64,000 nucleotides of DNA from Leptolyngbya ohadii IS1 (GCF_002215035.1 NZ_NKFP01000006.1:1748530-1812529), one strand, 5' to 3'. Shown: positions 26,264 through 36,025, numbered from the stretch's first letter. Numbers and translations: made by a program. Notes: generated by a model not told the origin, from the sequence alone.

Positions 26264-26564
26264 GCCTTAATGAGTTCCCATAAAACCTAGCTTTTAACAA
26301 AACGAGATTCTCCATAAAAGCAAATTCTGAAGCAAACCCTAGCAAAACGAACCCCAAAACACAGTCCGTAAAAACAGTAAAAATCTCCTTTTAGTCGAAG
26401 AAACTACTTTCGGTTCAGGACGTGAGCAAGACGCCCACACTAGAGAATCTTGTGGAACACGATCGAACCACCCGCCCAAGCAATTCTCCCCTGCTCCCTG
26501 CTCCCCTGCTCCCCACTCCCCCACTCCTCCACTCCCTCATCCACCCATCCACCCCTCTATCCCC
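26264..26564. other. DUF3038-DUF4335 gap with C-rich island
   Basis: The 301-nt gap ends in a C/T-rich island (26484-26564) of CTCCCCTGCTCCC and CATCCACC words that runs right up to the ATG of the DUF4335 gene, leaving no purine-rich ribosome-binding site. Nothing else is seen in the gap. Confidence 0.6.
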
Positions 26565-27944
26565 ATGCCCCAAACCGTTCTACGTCGATACACCCCCCCG
26601 ACCTGCACCCTGGAAGTGATGGCAACCGGGTCGGCACTGTCTCGCTGGACCGATCGGGCAGTGTTAAAAAATCTGCGCTTTCGGCTCCATCTGGACGACC
26701 CTAAAATTGCTGAGGATCAGCAGGTGAAGCTACAGGGCGATCGCAACCAGCTGGAAGCCCTCTGCGATACGGTGGACGGCTATGTGCAAAACTGGCTAAG
26801 CCGATCGCCCAGTGACCCTCTTCCGGCAGGACGCAAAGCCGAGTCGGGCACAACCGCACTTCAGGTACTAGAGCCAACAACGCTTCAGGCAAACAGCAGC
26901 GAGATGAACGGCACGGAAGCTGCCATGTCGCTGGAACCACAGGGGTTGCTAAACCACCGTTTGCATCTGGGAACGCTGGCGAACAATCAGTCTGGTGAAT
27001 CTATCGCCCTGTCTACCCTGCAATTGTTTGATCTGGCGAATGCGCTGGATCAGTACCAGTCCGATGCGGTAAGTCTGCCGTCGCTGGCTCGTCCGGGCTG
27101 GATGCGCTCTCCCGCGGGCTGGGCAAGTATTGCAGCAATGGCTTTACTGACGGTTGGGGTGACGGGGGCGATCGCCAAATTTGTGATGGATGTGTCCAAT
27201 CCACCGATTCAGACCGCCTCTACCTCAGTCGAGACCGAAACGAATCTCAGTCAGGGCACGCCGCCTACCCCGTTGGCAATTCCTTCTCCGCCAACCAGCT
27301 CACCGTCTCCTTCCCTTTCCCTGACTCCGCTGCCGCCGCCCGCTCCGCCCAGTGGGGCAATTCAAACTGCTCCGCCTGCACCGCCGCCCGTTTCCATTTC
27401 TCGTCAGCCTGTCCCGGTTGCGCCTGTGCCTGCACCGCCAATCGTAGAAGTGCCACGAGCAACCACCCCTCCCCCGCCAGAGCGGATTGCGATCGCGCCC
27501 CAGGGTGGCTCAGGACAGCCCTCAACAACAGTTATTCCAGAAATCCAAAGTTCTGGTTCGGGAGCGTCGGAAGCGGACATTGCAGCAGCAAACGCTCCTG
27601 AGGGTGGACAGGCAGCCGACACAGCACGAACAGCGGCAAACAGCGGCACTGCCTTCGATACCCTGCCCCAAGTCGCAGAAATCCGGCAGTATTTTGAGCA
27701 AAACTGGCAGCCCCCCACAGAACTCTCCCAAACCCTGGAATATCGGCTGGTACTGAACGCAGACGGATCGCTTCAGCGGATTGTCCCCCTGGGTCAGGCG
27801 GCGGAAACCTTCCTCGATCGCACCAGTATGCCGTTATTGAATGAGCCGTTCGTTTCTCCAACGGACAATGGCGGTAATCCACAAATTCGGCTGGTGCTGC
27901 GTCCAGATGGCAAGGTGCAAACGTTCCTGGAATATGCCCGGTAA
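26565..27944 (+). CDS. DUF4335 domain protein with TonB-like tail
   Basis: A 459-residue protein. The N-terminus VLRRYTPPTCTLEV is the hallmark of DUF4335 (~1-170). It is followed by a transmembrane helix (~182-205, SIAAMALLTVGVTGAIAKFV), a long proline/threonine/serine-rich linker (~215-310, many PPPAPP-like words) and a C-terminal ~100-residue domain (QYFEQNWQPP ... LRPDGKVQTFLEYA) built like the periplasmic end of TonB/TolA-type proteins. The layout of cytoplasmic domain, membrane anchor, stiff linker and envelope domain suggests it spans the periplasm. Partner is presumably the DUF3038 protein. Confidence 0.85.
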   Translation: MPQTVLRRYTPPTCTLEVMATGSALSRWTDRAVLKNLRFRLHLDDPKIAEDQQVKLQGDRNQLEALCDTVDGYVQNWLSRSPSDPLPAGRKAESGTTALQVLEPTTLQANSSEMNGTEAAMSLEPQGLLNHRLHLGTLANNQSGESIALSTLQLFDLANALDQYQSDAVSLPSLARPGWMRSPAGWASIAAMALLTVGVTGAIAKFVMDVSNPPIQTASTSVETETNLSQGTPPTPLAIPSPPTSSPSPSLSLTPLPPPAPPSGAIQTAPPAPPPVSISRQPVPVAPVPAPPIVEVPRATTPPPPERIAIAPQGGSGQPSTTVIPEIQSSGSGASEADIAAANAPEGGQAADTARTAANSGTAFDTLPQVAEIRQYFEQNWQPPTELSQTLEYRLVLNADGSLQRIVPLGQAAETFLDRTSMPLLNEPFVSPTDNGGNPQIRLVLRPDGKVQTFLEYAR

Positions 27945-27966
27945 GTCTCTAGTGCCCGCTAAGTCT

Positions 27967-29022
27967 CTACTCAGAATGGGAAAGGGGAATTTGGGAGGCT
28001 GCGTCTATCAGTTGCAATGCGATGACATCTAAAGAGGAGTCTTCTGCCATCGCATCGCCCGAATTTGCCATCAGAACAACGCCTGTCTGATGCGATCGAT
28101 CGATTCCCAAAAAGCTGACAAATCCACCTGTACCGCCGTTATGCCAGTGCCAGAGCGGTTTTTCGGGCAGGTGCAGAATATGCCAAGCCAAGCCCAATCG
28201 ATCGTTCCCTGACTCAAATTCCGGCTGCTGCGATCGCTCAATCGCCCTTTTCACCGGACTCTCAATCTGTCCCAGACTGGCTTGCAAAAACTGAAGCATA
28301 TCCTGCGGGGTCGATCGCAGTCCTCCGGCAGCAGGGAGTTCGCCAAAATCCCAGTGAAAGACAATCTGACCATCTGGGGAGTGGGGAGCAATTAAACGCT
28401 GCTGCTGTTCGGGAGTGAGAACGATCGCCGTATCGGTGAGGCTGAGCGGCTGGCAGATGATTTGCTGTACCAGCGACTCGTAGGACTGATTTGTGCGTAG
28501 AGCCAGCAGATAACCCAGAAGGGTCATGCCGAAATTGGAGTATTCGTATTGGGTGCCGGGTTCCGCCAGCAGTTCGACGGTCTCTAATGCCTGATAGAGA
28601 TCTTGAACGCCGTAGTTTTTGTAGGGGTTTTCAGGATCAACGGCTGTGAGATCAAGATTTTGCGGCAGTCGGGGTAAGCCAGAACTGTGGGTAGCCAAAT
28701 GTTTCAGCGTAATGGTTTGAACTGAAGGCGAAAACTTGACGGTTTCGGGCAGGTATAAGGCGATCGAGTCATCCAGCTTAGCGGCAGAATCGATGAGCAG
28801 CTGAGCCAAACAGATCCCGGTAAAAACTTTGGTGATGGAGCCAATTTCAAATAAGGTGCGGCTGTCGAGCGTGCCGGAATTGGTACTGCTTGTCCCAAAG
28901 GTGTTCAGGAAAGTTTTGTCTCCCTGGACAAGGGCGATCGCCAGGGCAGCGTAATTTCTGCGGCTGAGGTAATCTGCGGCAAGCTGTTCGGCGATTTGTA
29001 CCAGATTTGGGGAGTTCGCCAT
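27967..29022 (-). CDS. Serine hydrolase (class C beta-lactamase/PBP-like)
   Basis: Member of the beta-lactamase-related penicillin-recognising serine hydrolases, 351 residues from ATG 29022. The catalytic S-x-x-K is SITK in FEIGSITKVFTG; the second motif Y-x-N is YSN in YEYSNFGMTLLGYL; the third (KTG-like) is HNGGTGGF near the C-terminus, as in esterases and peptidases of this family. No signal peptide, so probably cytoplasmic. ATG 29022 leaves 7 nt after the upstream aldo/keto reductase gene; starting at 29079 would overlap it by 50 nt. Probably co-transcribed with that gene. Confidence 0.85.
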   Translation of the reverse strand: MANSPNLVQIAEQLAADYLSRRNYAALAIALVQGDKTFLNTFGTSSTNSGTLDSRTLFEIGSITKVFTGICLAQLLIDSAAKLDDSIALYLPETVKFSPSVQTITLKHLATHSSGLPRLPQNLDLTAVDPENPYKNYGVQDLYQALETVELLAEPGTQYEYSNFGMTLLGYLLALRTNQSYESLVQQIICQPLSLTDTAIVLTPEQQQRLIAPHSPDGQIVFHWDFGELPAAGGLRSTPQDMLQFLQASLGQIESPVKRAIERSQQPEFESGNDRLGLAWHILHLPEKPLWHWHNGGTGGFVSFLGIDRSHQTGVVLMANSGDAMAEDSSLDVIALQLIDAASQIPLSHSE

Positions 29023-29029
29023 TGGTGCC

Positions 29030-30181
29030 TTAGCTCCATAATCTGCGTCGAGGTGTTCCGTTGAGGCGATCGTGAGCATCTCTGAGTAATACAGGAATGT
29101 TTAAATTCTCTGGGCAGCGGGGCAGACAGTCGCCACAGTCGGTACAGCGATTTGCCTTCATGCCCGGAAACCAGTGACCCGCGTTTTCAAACATCCCGTA
29201 GCGATACTGTCCAAAAGCAGCCATATCATAGGCGACAGCAAGGTTTCGCAGCCGCAGCACTTCAGGGATATTAATATTCTCCGGGCAGGGCAAACAGGCA
29301 AAACATTGACTGCACCGATTGCTTCGCAGTTCTCCGGAGGGAGAATCGGTTCCCAAAGCTGCCTGCTGATGGAGGTGCAAGCGTTCCAAGGATTTCTGTT
29401 CCTCCGGCGTGAGGGGTTCAGTGCGATCGCAAACCTGAAGCGGGATCTCCAATTCCTCTGGGTTAGCAGCTCCTAAACTCAGGGTAGTAATGCGAGGATC
29501 GCTCAACAGAAAGCGATAGTTTAGCGCCAGCGGCGTGAAGGGTTGACAGAGGTTTATTAGCGTATCCGGGGGAGTATGGAGCATTCCGCCCTTATCGGCA
29601 GGCGAGATAATAAACACGCCCATATCCTGCTGGTGTGCCAGGTCTACTGCCGCCTGGTTGCGCTGATTAAACAGGTAGTAGTGCAGATTCACAAACTCAA
29701 ACTGCTGAGTCTCGATCGCCCGCAGAATAATCTCCAGCGGCGCATGGGTCGAAAAGCCAACATGACGCACCCGCCCATCGACGATCGCTCTCTGAACTGC
29801 CCGCATACAGCCCTGCGGATTTTCTACCCAGCCTAGATGCTCTGCCGTATTGAGTCCATGAATACCCAGCGCATCCACATAGCCGATGCCCAGCCGATCG
29901 AGGGATTCGTCGATCGAGCGCTCCATTGAGTCTGCATCGGGAGTTGGGGGAATCTTCGTGGTGATGTAAATCTGCTCACGGGGGACGCCCGCCTTCAAAG
30001 CCGCCCCTAAGTAAAGTTCGCTGCTGCCGTAGCCTCTAGCGGTCTCAATGTGGTTGATTCCCTGAGCGATCGCCGCCCGAACTGTCTGAATCGCGTTTTC
30101 CTCAGAGGCAAGGTAGCGCATCGTGCCCAGCGAAAACACCGACAGGGAGAGGTTCGTTTTGCCGAAACGCCGATACTGCAT
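29030..30181 (-). CDS. Aldo/keto reductase with C-terminal ferredoxin-type clusters
   Basis: NADPH-dependent aldo/keto reductase barrel (~1-270; RRFGKTNLSLSVFSLGTM, HIETARGYGSSELYLG) fused to a C-terminal 4Fe-4S module: CSQCFACLPCPENINIP (~295-311) and CTDCGDCLPRCPENLNIP (~348-365). The fusion is known in bacterial oxidoreductases that may move electrons between NAD(P)H and Fe-S carriers; substrate unknown. ATG 30181 is used; two codons further upstream is only a TTG. The serine hydrolase gene follows after 7 nt. Confidence 0.9.
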   Translation of the reverse strand: MQYRRFGKTNLSLSVFSLGTMRYLASEENAIQTVRAAIAQGINHIETARGYGSSELYLGAALKAGVPREQIYITTKIPPTPDADSMERSIDESLDRLGIGYVDALGIHGLNTAEHLGWVENPQGCMRAVQRAIVDGRVRHVGFSTHAPLEIILRAIETQQFEFVNLHYYLFNQRNQAAVDLAHQQDMGVFIISPADKGGMLHTPPDTLINLCQPFTPLALNYRFLLSDPRITTLSLGAANPEELEIPLQVCDRTEPLTPEEQKSLERLHLHQQAALGTDSPSGELRSNRCSQCFACLPCPENINIPEVLRLRNLAVAYDMAAFGQYRYGMFENAGHWFPGMKANRCTDCGDCLPRCPENLNIPVLLRDAHDRLNGTPRRRLWS

Positions 30182-30211
30182 GAACAAATAAATTTTTGTC
30201 GTAGATATATA

Positions 30212-30252
30212 TGTAAGGACAGTTCGCGAACCGCCTCTACGAGGTGTTTAAC
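30212..30252. repeat. Dispersed repeat TGTAAGG...GTGTTTAAC, copy 2
   Basis: Second copy of the element at 16996-17035, here with a cleaner inverted repeat (AGTTCGCGAACCGCC...). It lies between the BFN-domain gene and the aldo/keto reductase gene. Confidence 0.7.
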
Positions 30253-30269
30253 TCATCACAGGGAAAGGA

Positions 30270-30776
30270 TTAGCTTTCATCCTGCTTGGTGAACCGTCCG
30301 CCCTGATTAAAGTCTCCCGGTCGCAGATTCGAGAGAAAATCGCGGAAGGCTTTACGCTCGGCTTCATCGGCATCGCGATCGACGGGCATGGAGGCATCGG
30401 CAATCACTTCTTCCATGACCCAGATTGGGCTTTTCGTTCGCAGAGCAATGGCGATCGCATCACTGGGGCGAGAATCAATATCCTTTTTAACTTCCCCCTG
30501 CCGCACTTGTAGGAGGGCATAGAAGGTATTATCTTGTAGTGAATGAATAACGACCCGCTCCAGCACCATCCCCCATTCGTCCATGAGGTTTACCATCAGA
30601 TCGTGAGTGAGGGGTCGAGGGGGTGTTTGCCCTTCCAGAACGCTGATGATGGCTCTTGCCTGCTCCTGACCAATGTAGATGGGTAACTGCCGACGCTCTG
30701 AGGCATCTCGCAGCAGCACGATCGGGCTACGAGTTCCTGCATCTAAGGCAATACCAGCAACTTTCATCTCAATCAT
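30270..30776 (-). CDS. Bifunctional nuclease (BFN/DUF151) family protein
   Basis: A 168-residue BFN-domain protein. Conserved features: PIVLLRDASERRQLPIYIGQ (RRQLPIYIGQEQA), PLTHDLMVNLMDEWG, and DSRPSDAIAIALRTKSPIWV. Plant members have RNase/DNase activity; the cyanobacterial protein is uncharacterised. Soluble, cytoplasmic. Start could be ATG 30776 or 30767. It precedes the aldo/keto reductase gene on the same strand with ~90 nt between. Confidence 0.88.
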   Translation of the reverse strand: MIEMKVAGIALDAGTRSPIVLLRDASERRQLPIYIGQEQARAIISVLEGQTPPRPLTHDLMVNLMDEWGMVLERVVIHSLQDNTFYALLQVRQGEVKKDIDSRPSDAIAIALRTKSPIWVMEEVIADASMPVDRDADEAERKAFRDFLSNLRPGDFNQGGRFTKQDES

Positions 30777-31095
30777 TGGCGGAGCCTCGAAATCCTTCTA
30801 GAAATATACTTTTAGGAATATTAATCCTGCTGCCTGGATTCTGGAAAAGGAAGCCCATATCGCTAGAAGGAGCAAGTATTCCAACTCCCAAACAGCACTC
30901 ACGAATAGAACATATCATTTGACTGGGTATGAGCCTAGCAAAGTTACTTATATTTTCACTCTGTTCGCTGAAAATCGATCGGGGATCGCTCAGCAGAACT
31001 CGACGCCTTACCTTTTGAGTTATAGCAGTTTAACAGGGCACCCTGCACCCAGTATGCCCCGTTCTTATATTGCAACTGTAAGGAATAGCAAGGTT
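30777..31095. other. Intergenic region between leuD and the BFN gene
   Basis: 319 nt without a supported gene; I see no clear terminator, promoter or repeat. Short open frames here have no protein-like composition. Confidence 0.4.
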
Positions 31096-31698
31096 TTAGG
31101 AGGCGATCGGACTCCAACCCACGTAGGGCAGATTAGCTGCGGTCTGACGAATGCGATCGGCTTGCGCCACGAGCTGACCACAGGCATCCCAGGTGCCGCT
31201 AAGGAACATACTGCGGGGTCCGGCTCCCATTTGTACAGGAGCAACAAAGTCATCGACGCGCACTTCCATTGCCTCCAGGTCTACCGTCACCACTGCCTGG
31301 GGATTTGCCGCCACCCGCTGCTGAAGCTCAGTTACGACTGCCGGATCTGCCGTCACACAGGGAATGCCCAGCGCTACACAGTTCCCAAAGAAAATCTCGG
31401 CAAAGCTTTCGCCAACGATCGCCCGGATGCCCCACTTGGAGATTGCCTGGGGTGCGTGTTCGCGGGAAGACCCACAGCCGAAATTCCGGTTAGCAATTAG
31501 CACCGTTGCTCCCTGGTACTGGGGGAGGTCAAAGGGATGCTGTCCCTGCATTTGGGTGCGATCGTCTGCAAACACCTGTGCCCCCAGACCGTCGAACGTG
31601 ACGCACTTGAGGAAACGGGCAGGGATGATGCGATCGGTGTCGATATCGTTGCCGATGAGGGGGACGGCGCGACCGGAGTGGGTTTGGATTTGGCTCAT
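31096..31698 (-). CDS. leuD: 3-isopropylmalate dehydratase small subunit
   Basis: Swivel-domain subunit of isopropylmalate isomerase in leucine biosynthesis (2- to 3-isopropylmalate), partner of LeuC. Typical features: [15 protein letters not shown] (~17-31), [15 protein letters not shown] (~72-86) and a full 200-residue length. It follows leuC on the same strand after 34 nt, the usual cyanobacterial leuC-leuD order. The subunit itself appears intact even though the leuC reading frame next to it is not complete. Confidence 0.95.
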   Translation of the reverse strand: MSQIQTHSGRAVPLIGNDIDTDRIIPARFLKCVTFDGLGAQVFADDRTQMQGQHPFDLPQYQGATVLIANRNFGCGSSREHAPQAISKWGIRAIVGESFAEIFFGNCVALGIPCVTADPAVVTELQQRVAANPQAVVTVDLEAMEVRVDDFVAPVQMGAGPRSMFLSGTWDACGQLVAQADRIRQTAANLPYVGWSPIAS

Positions 31699-31732
31699 TG
31701 TTTTTATTCCTTTGAGGGTGAGTGGATGAGTA

Positions 31733-32941
31733 TTACAGCAGTTCTCGCACGTCAGTCACTTTGCCAGTCACGGCTGCTGCTGCCACCATTGCCGGACTCA
31801 TCAGCAGGGTACGACCGGACGCAGAGCCTTGCCGTCCTTTGAAGTTGCGGTTTGAGGAGGAGGCGCTGATCTGGTTGCCGACGAGCTTATCGGGATTCAT
31901 TGCCAGACACATGGAGCAACCCGGTTCCCGCCACTCGAAGCCTGCCGCCTCAAAGATTTTGTCCAGTCCTTCCGCCTCTGCCTGCTGTTTCACCTGCTCG
32001 GAGCCGGGGACAACAAACGCCTTTATGCCCTCCGCCACGTAGCGACCTTTGGCAATTTTTGCCGCTTCGCGCAGATCGCTCAACCGTCCGTTGGTGCAGC
32101 TTCCGATAAAGCAAACGTCGATCGCCGTACCCTGAATCGGCTGTCCGGGCTGGAGACTCATATAAGTGTATGCTTCCTGCGCCAGTGCCCGATCCTCGTC
32201 GGAGAGTTCTTCCTGAGTAGGAACGGTTTGATTTACGCCAATGCCCTGACCGGGGGTAATGCCCCAAGTAATAGTGGGCGGAATCTCGGCGGCATTGAAC
32301 TTCACAACATTATCGTATTCGGCATCGGCATCGCTGCGGAGGGAATTCCACCAGTCGATCGCCTTGTCCCAGTCTGCCCCCTTTGGCGCAAAATTACGGT
32401 CTTTCAGGTAGTCATACGTCACCTGATCCGGATTGACGTAGCCGCAACGTGCCCCACCCTCGATCGCCATATTACAGACGGTCATGCGTTCTTCCATACT
32501 CATCTGCTCAAACGTGGTTCCGGCAAATTCGTAGGCGTAGCCCACACCGCCCGTTACACCCAGCGTGCGAATAATGTGAAGGATTACGTCTTTGGCATAG
32601 ACTCCGGTGGGCAGGGTTCCATTCACCTCAATCCGGCGGACTTTCAGCTTGGCGAGTGCCAGGGTTTGCGAGGCGAGAACATCCCGCACCTGACTGGTTC
32701 CAATCCCAAAGGCGATCGCGCCAAATGCCCCATGCGTCGATGTGTGGCTATCTCCGCAGGCGATCGTCATTCCCGGCTGAGTGAGTCCCTGTTCGGGGGC
32801 AATAACGTGAACAATGCCCTGTCCGCCAGAGCCGATGTTATAGAAGCGGATGTTATTTTCCTTGCAATTCTTCTCTAGCTCCTGCATCATTTCCTCCGCC
32901 AGCGGATCGACAAAGGGACGCGCCTGGCTGGTGGTCGGCAC
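31733..32941 (-). CDS. leuC: 3-isopropylmalate dehydratase large subunit, 5'-truncated
   Basis: Aconitase-family Fe-S subunit of isopropylmalate isomerase. The Fe-S cysteines ([23 protein letters not shown]) and [14 protein letters not shown] are intact. But LeuC normally has ~467 residues. Here homology in frame extends upstream only to [20 protein letters not shown] (to about 32992), and a stop follows near 33062 with no ATG; the first usable start is GTG 32941, giving 402 residues. The first ~45-50 family residues (LFDKVWDxHxV...LHLIHEVTSP) are not found in any frame upstream, although PKAFSM appears in another frame just before the break. It may be a pseudogene, or the sequence may contain an error. 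Confidence 0.85.
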   Translation of the reverse strand: MPTTSQARPFVDPLAEEMMQELEKNCKENNIRFYNIGSGGQGIVHVIAPEQGLTQPGMTIACGDSHTSTHGAFGAIAFGIGTSQVRDVLASQTLALAKLKVRRIEVNGTLPTGVYAKDVILHIIRTLGVTGGVGYAYEFAGTTFEQMSMEERMTVCNMAIEGGARCGYVNPDQVTYDYLKDRNFAPKGADWDKAIDWWNSLRSDADAEYDNVVKFNAAEIPPTITWGITPGQGIGVNQTVPTQEELSDEDRALAQEAYTYMSLQPGQPIQGTAIDVCFIGSCTNGRLSDLREAAKIAKGRYVAEGIKAFVVPGSEQVKQQAEAEGLDKIFEAAGFEWREPGCSMCLAMNPDKLVGNQISASSSNRNFKGRQGSASGRTLLMSPAMVAAAAVTGKVTDVRELL

Positions 32942-32992
32942 AATATGGTCTACTGTGGCAACCGTGCGATCGGGAAACAGGACTTTTAAGCC

Positions 32993-33434
32993 GCGATCGC
33001 CATCGAAAACGCCTTCGGACCAGAGTAGGGGGGACGATCGCGAATGTCCAATATATTTTTAGCGATCGATTAAGAGGTTTTGAGTATCAGCGATGTGAAA
33101 GCTAAGACCCGAAAACTCGTAAAACTCGTTCCAATGCTCTGCGCTGGAATGCTAATGAGAGGCTCTGCCTCCAGATTATATTTAGTTAGCGGCAGAGCTG
33201 CCTCCGACCCTTATCCAGGCTGAGTCTGGACACCAGAATAGAGATATACAGAGAAATTGTCTGGATAGAGAGAGGGGAATTGACCAGGAGGAATTCCGGC
33301 TGTGGGAGGGTGGCGATCGTCCCGGTGAAAAGGCGATCGATCTCTGGGCGCAAGCGATAAGATATATCATCGGCAGCCCAATCTATGGATAAGCCTGTTG
33401 AACTGCTCCTCCTGTCTTCCCACCCGTGAGTCTC
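32993..33434. other. leuC/helicase divergent region with damaged leuC start
   Basis: Between the last recognisable leuC codons and the helicase ATG lies a stretch with no full gene. It should hold the leuC N-terminus but does not. It contains a dispersed repeat (33125-33173) and presumably the helicase promoter, which I could not pin down. Confidence 0.5.
33125..33173 (-). repeat. Dispersed GGAGGCAGAGCCTC...CATTGGAACGAG repeat, copy 1
   Basis: On the minus strand: GGAGGCAGAGCCTC hairpin, ~16 variable bases, then CGCAGAGCATTGGAACGAG. The plus-strand copy at 59503-59551 shares both ends. It belongs to a repeat type I recognise as widespread in cyanobacterial genomes. Confidence 0.85.
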
Positions 33435-35771
33435 ATGCCTGTTGACATTACCAGTCATCTCAATCCTTCCCAGCGGCGTGCCGTTGAGCATTACTGCGGC
33501 CCTTTGCTTGTGGTTGCCGGAGCCGGATCGGGGAAGACCCGTGCGCTGACGTACCGGATTGCGAATCTGGTGATGAATCATCGCGTTCATCCAGAAAATA
33601 TTCTCGCTGTCACCTTTACTAACAAGGCGGCGAAGGAGATGAAGGAGCGAATCGAGAAGCTGTTTGCGGAGCAGGAAGCCGAGCAGAAGTTTGGGAAGCC
33701 GCTGGATGCACTCGCACCGTTTGAGCAGACGAGACTGCGATCGCAGGTCTACAAGACGATTACAAAGGAACTCTGGATTGGCACGTTCCACGCGCTTTGT
33801 GCCCGAATTTTGCGATTTGATATTGAGAAGTATCAGAGTGAGCAGGGCTACCAGTGGAACCGAAATTTCTCAATTTTGGACGAGTCGGACGCGCAGAGTA
33901 TCGTCAAAGAAATTGTCATTAATCAAAATCTGGACGACAAGAAATTTGAGCCGCGATCGGTTCGCTATGCCATCAGCAATGCCAAAAACCAGGGATATTC
34001 GCCTGCGGATCTGGAGCGGGAGCAGAATAACTATCGCGGTCGGGTAATTTCTAATATCTATGCGGAATATGAGCAGCGATTAGCCCAGAATAATGCGCTG
34101 GATTTTGACGATCTGATCCTGATGCCTGTGCGATTGTTCCGTCAGAACGATCAGGTGTTGGCATACTGGCATAAACGGTTTCGTCACATTCTTGTGGATG
34201 AATATCAGGATACAAACCGGACGCAGTATGACCTGATTCGGCTACTGGTTACGAACGGCGAAGCGACAAAACAGTTTGACGATTGGGATTATCGATCGAT
34301 CTTCGTGGTGGGTGATGCGGATCAGTCGATTTATTCCTTCCGAGCCGCAGATTTTACGATCCTAATGAACTTTCAGGATGACTTTGGGGATGGTCTGCCG
34401 GATGACGATACGCGCACAATGGTCAAGCTGGAGGAGAATTATCGATCGACTGAGAATATCCTCCAGGCAGCGAACGAGTTAATCGAAAACAACACGGAGC
34501 GAATCGATAAGGTGTTGCGTCCGACACGCGGAGCGGGAGAATCGATTTACTGCTATCGCGCTGACGACGAAGTTCAGGAAGCGAATTTTGTGGTGAATCG
34601 GCTGCGGGAAATGGAATTGGTCAACCCGGAGCTAAATTGGGGCAGCTTTGCCATTCTCTACCGCACCAATGCTCAATCCCGCGCCTTTGAGGAAATTTTG
34701 GTGCAGTACGGCATTCCTTACAACATCGTCGGTGGACTGCGGTTCTACGATCGCAAAGAAGTCAAGGACGTTCTGGCATACCTGCGCCTGATCGCTAACC
34801 CGGACGACTCAATCAGCCTGAAGCGAATCATCAACGTGCCGCGACGGGGAATTGGCAAAGCAACAGTCGATCGATTGGAGAAAGCCGCGAGTGAGCTAAA
34901 CGTTCCTCTGTGGCAAATCCTCAGCGATGAAACTTCTGTGCAGACGTTGGCGGGGCGATCGTCTAAATCGGTGCTGGAATTCGGTCGGATGATCGGCTAC
35001 TGGCAGTCCAAAATTGAAGAAGCGTCCGCAGCAGAAGTTGTGCAGGGGGTGCTGGAGGATTCTCGCTATATTCAGGAGTTGCAGGAGCAGGGCACCGACG
35101 AGGCGCTGGAGCGGGTGCAGAACGTGAAAGAGCTTTATAACGCCGTACTGCAATTCGAGGAGGACAACGAGGAGTCGAATCTGTCGCTGTTCCTGGCGAA
35201 TGCTTCCCTTGCCTCCGACCTGGATAACCTGAACGAAGCCGCGCAGGAAAAAGTCTCGCTGATGACGCTGCACTCGTCGAAGGGTCTGGAATTCCCGGTC
35301 GTGTTCCTGGTGGGACTGGAGCAGGGCTTATTTCCCAACTTCCGATCGCTAGAAGACCCCAAAGCGATCGAAGAAGAACGGCGGCTCTGCTATGTGGGCA
35401 TTACTCGCGCCCAGGAGCGACTATTCCTCAGCTATGCCCGCGAACGGCGACTCTACGGCTCCCGCGAACCTGCCAGCCCGTCTCTCTTTCTGGCAGAACT
35501 GCCGAAGGAACTGTTACTCAGCAGCGCCGCTAATGCCATTCCCAAAAAGATGACCACCTCGATTCGGGAACGCAAACAGGCAGCGAGTTCCCCCAGCTAT
35601 CCGCTACAGGATTGGACAGTGGGCGATCGCGTGATTCATCGATCGTTTGGCACAGGTCAGGTAACGCACATTTTTGGAGCGGGAAGTAAAGCCTGTCTCG
35701 CAATCAAGTTTCCCGGCATGGGACAAAAGATCATCGATCCCAAACTGACTCCACTTCAAAAAGTCGAATAG
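33435..35771 (+). CDS. pcrA: ATP-dependent DNA helicase PcrA/UvrD
   Basis: Superfamily 1A 3'-5' helicase for nucleotide-excision/mismatch repair and replication restart. Motifs in order: Q motif LNPSQRRAVEH, Walker A AGAGSGKT, Ia AVTFTNKAAKEMKER, II VDEYQDTN, III VVGDADQSIYSFRAAD, IV YRTNAQSR, V LMTLHSSKGLEFPVVF, VI CYVGITRAQERL. The C-terminal ~60 residues (VIHRSFGTGQVTHIFG) are the RNA-polymerase-interacting Tudor-like tail of PcrA. Using ATG 33435 it has 778 residues; a GTG lies three codons upstream. Standalone transcription unit, convergent with the amidase gene. Confidence 0.95.
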   Translation: MPVDITSHLNPSQRRAVEHYCGPLLVVAGAGSGKTRALTYRIANLVMNHRVHPENILAVTFTNKAAKEMKERIEKLFAEQEAEQKFGKPLDALAPFEQTRLRSQVYKTITKELWIGTFHALCARILRFDIEKYQSEQGYQWNRNFSILDESDAQSIVKEIVINQNLDDKKFEPRSVRYAISNAKNQGYSPADLEREQNNYRGRVISNIYAEYEQRLAQNNALDFDDLILMPVRLFRQNDQVLAYWHKRFRHILVDEYQDTNRTQYDLIRLLVTNGEATKQFDDWDYRSIFVVGDADQSIYSFRAADFTILMNFQDDFGDGLPDDDTRTMVKLEENYRSTENILQAANELIENNTERIDKVLRPTRGAGESIYCYRADDEVQEANFVVNRLREMELVNPELNWGSFAILYRTNAQSRAFEEILVQYGIPYNIVGGLRFYDRKEVKDVLAYLRLIANPDDSISLKRIINVPRRGIGKATVDRLEKAASELNVPLWQILSDETSVQTLAGRSSKSVLEFGRMIGYWQSKIEEASAAEVVQGVLEDSRYIQELQEQGTDEALERVQNVKELYNAVLQFEEDNEESNLSLFLANASLASDLDNLNEAAQEKVSLMTLHSSKGLEFPVVFLVGLEQGLFPNFRSLEDPKAIEEERRLCYVGITRAQERLFLSYARERRLYGSREPASPSLFLAELPKELLLSSAANAIPKKMTTSIRERKQAASSPSYPLQDWTVGDRVIHRSFGTGQVTHIFGAGSKACLAIKFPGMGQKIIDPKLTPLQKVE

Positions 35772-36025
35772 TCCAAATTAAGAGAACGAGCTGATCCTCC
35801 CTCAAGCCTTTCTAAGGGAAAACGTTTGGCTTCAAACATTGAATAGCCGAGTTTAAAAGAACGAGTTGATAGAACAGGATGCTAGCGAAGGGGCGATCGG
35901 CTTTGCTGGCTCTAAAAAAGGAGATGCAAAGGTAAAACCCTCACACCTCCTGTAGGACTAGCCATAAAACTGGCTCAATTTTCGATTGGCTGTAGGGCTA
36001 AAAAGCTCCTGCTACCGTCGATCGC

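Noticed and set aside
30919-31500. 193-codon plus-strand frame overlapping leuD
   Set aside because: Mostly antisense to leuD; no homology or ribosome-binding site.
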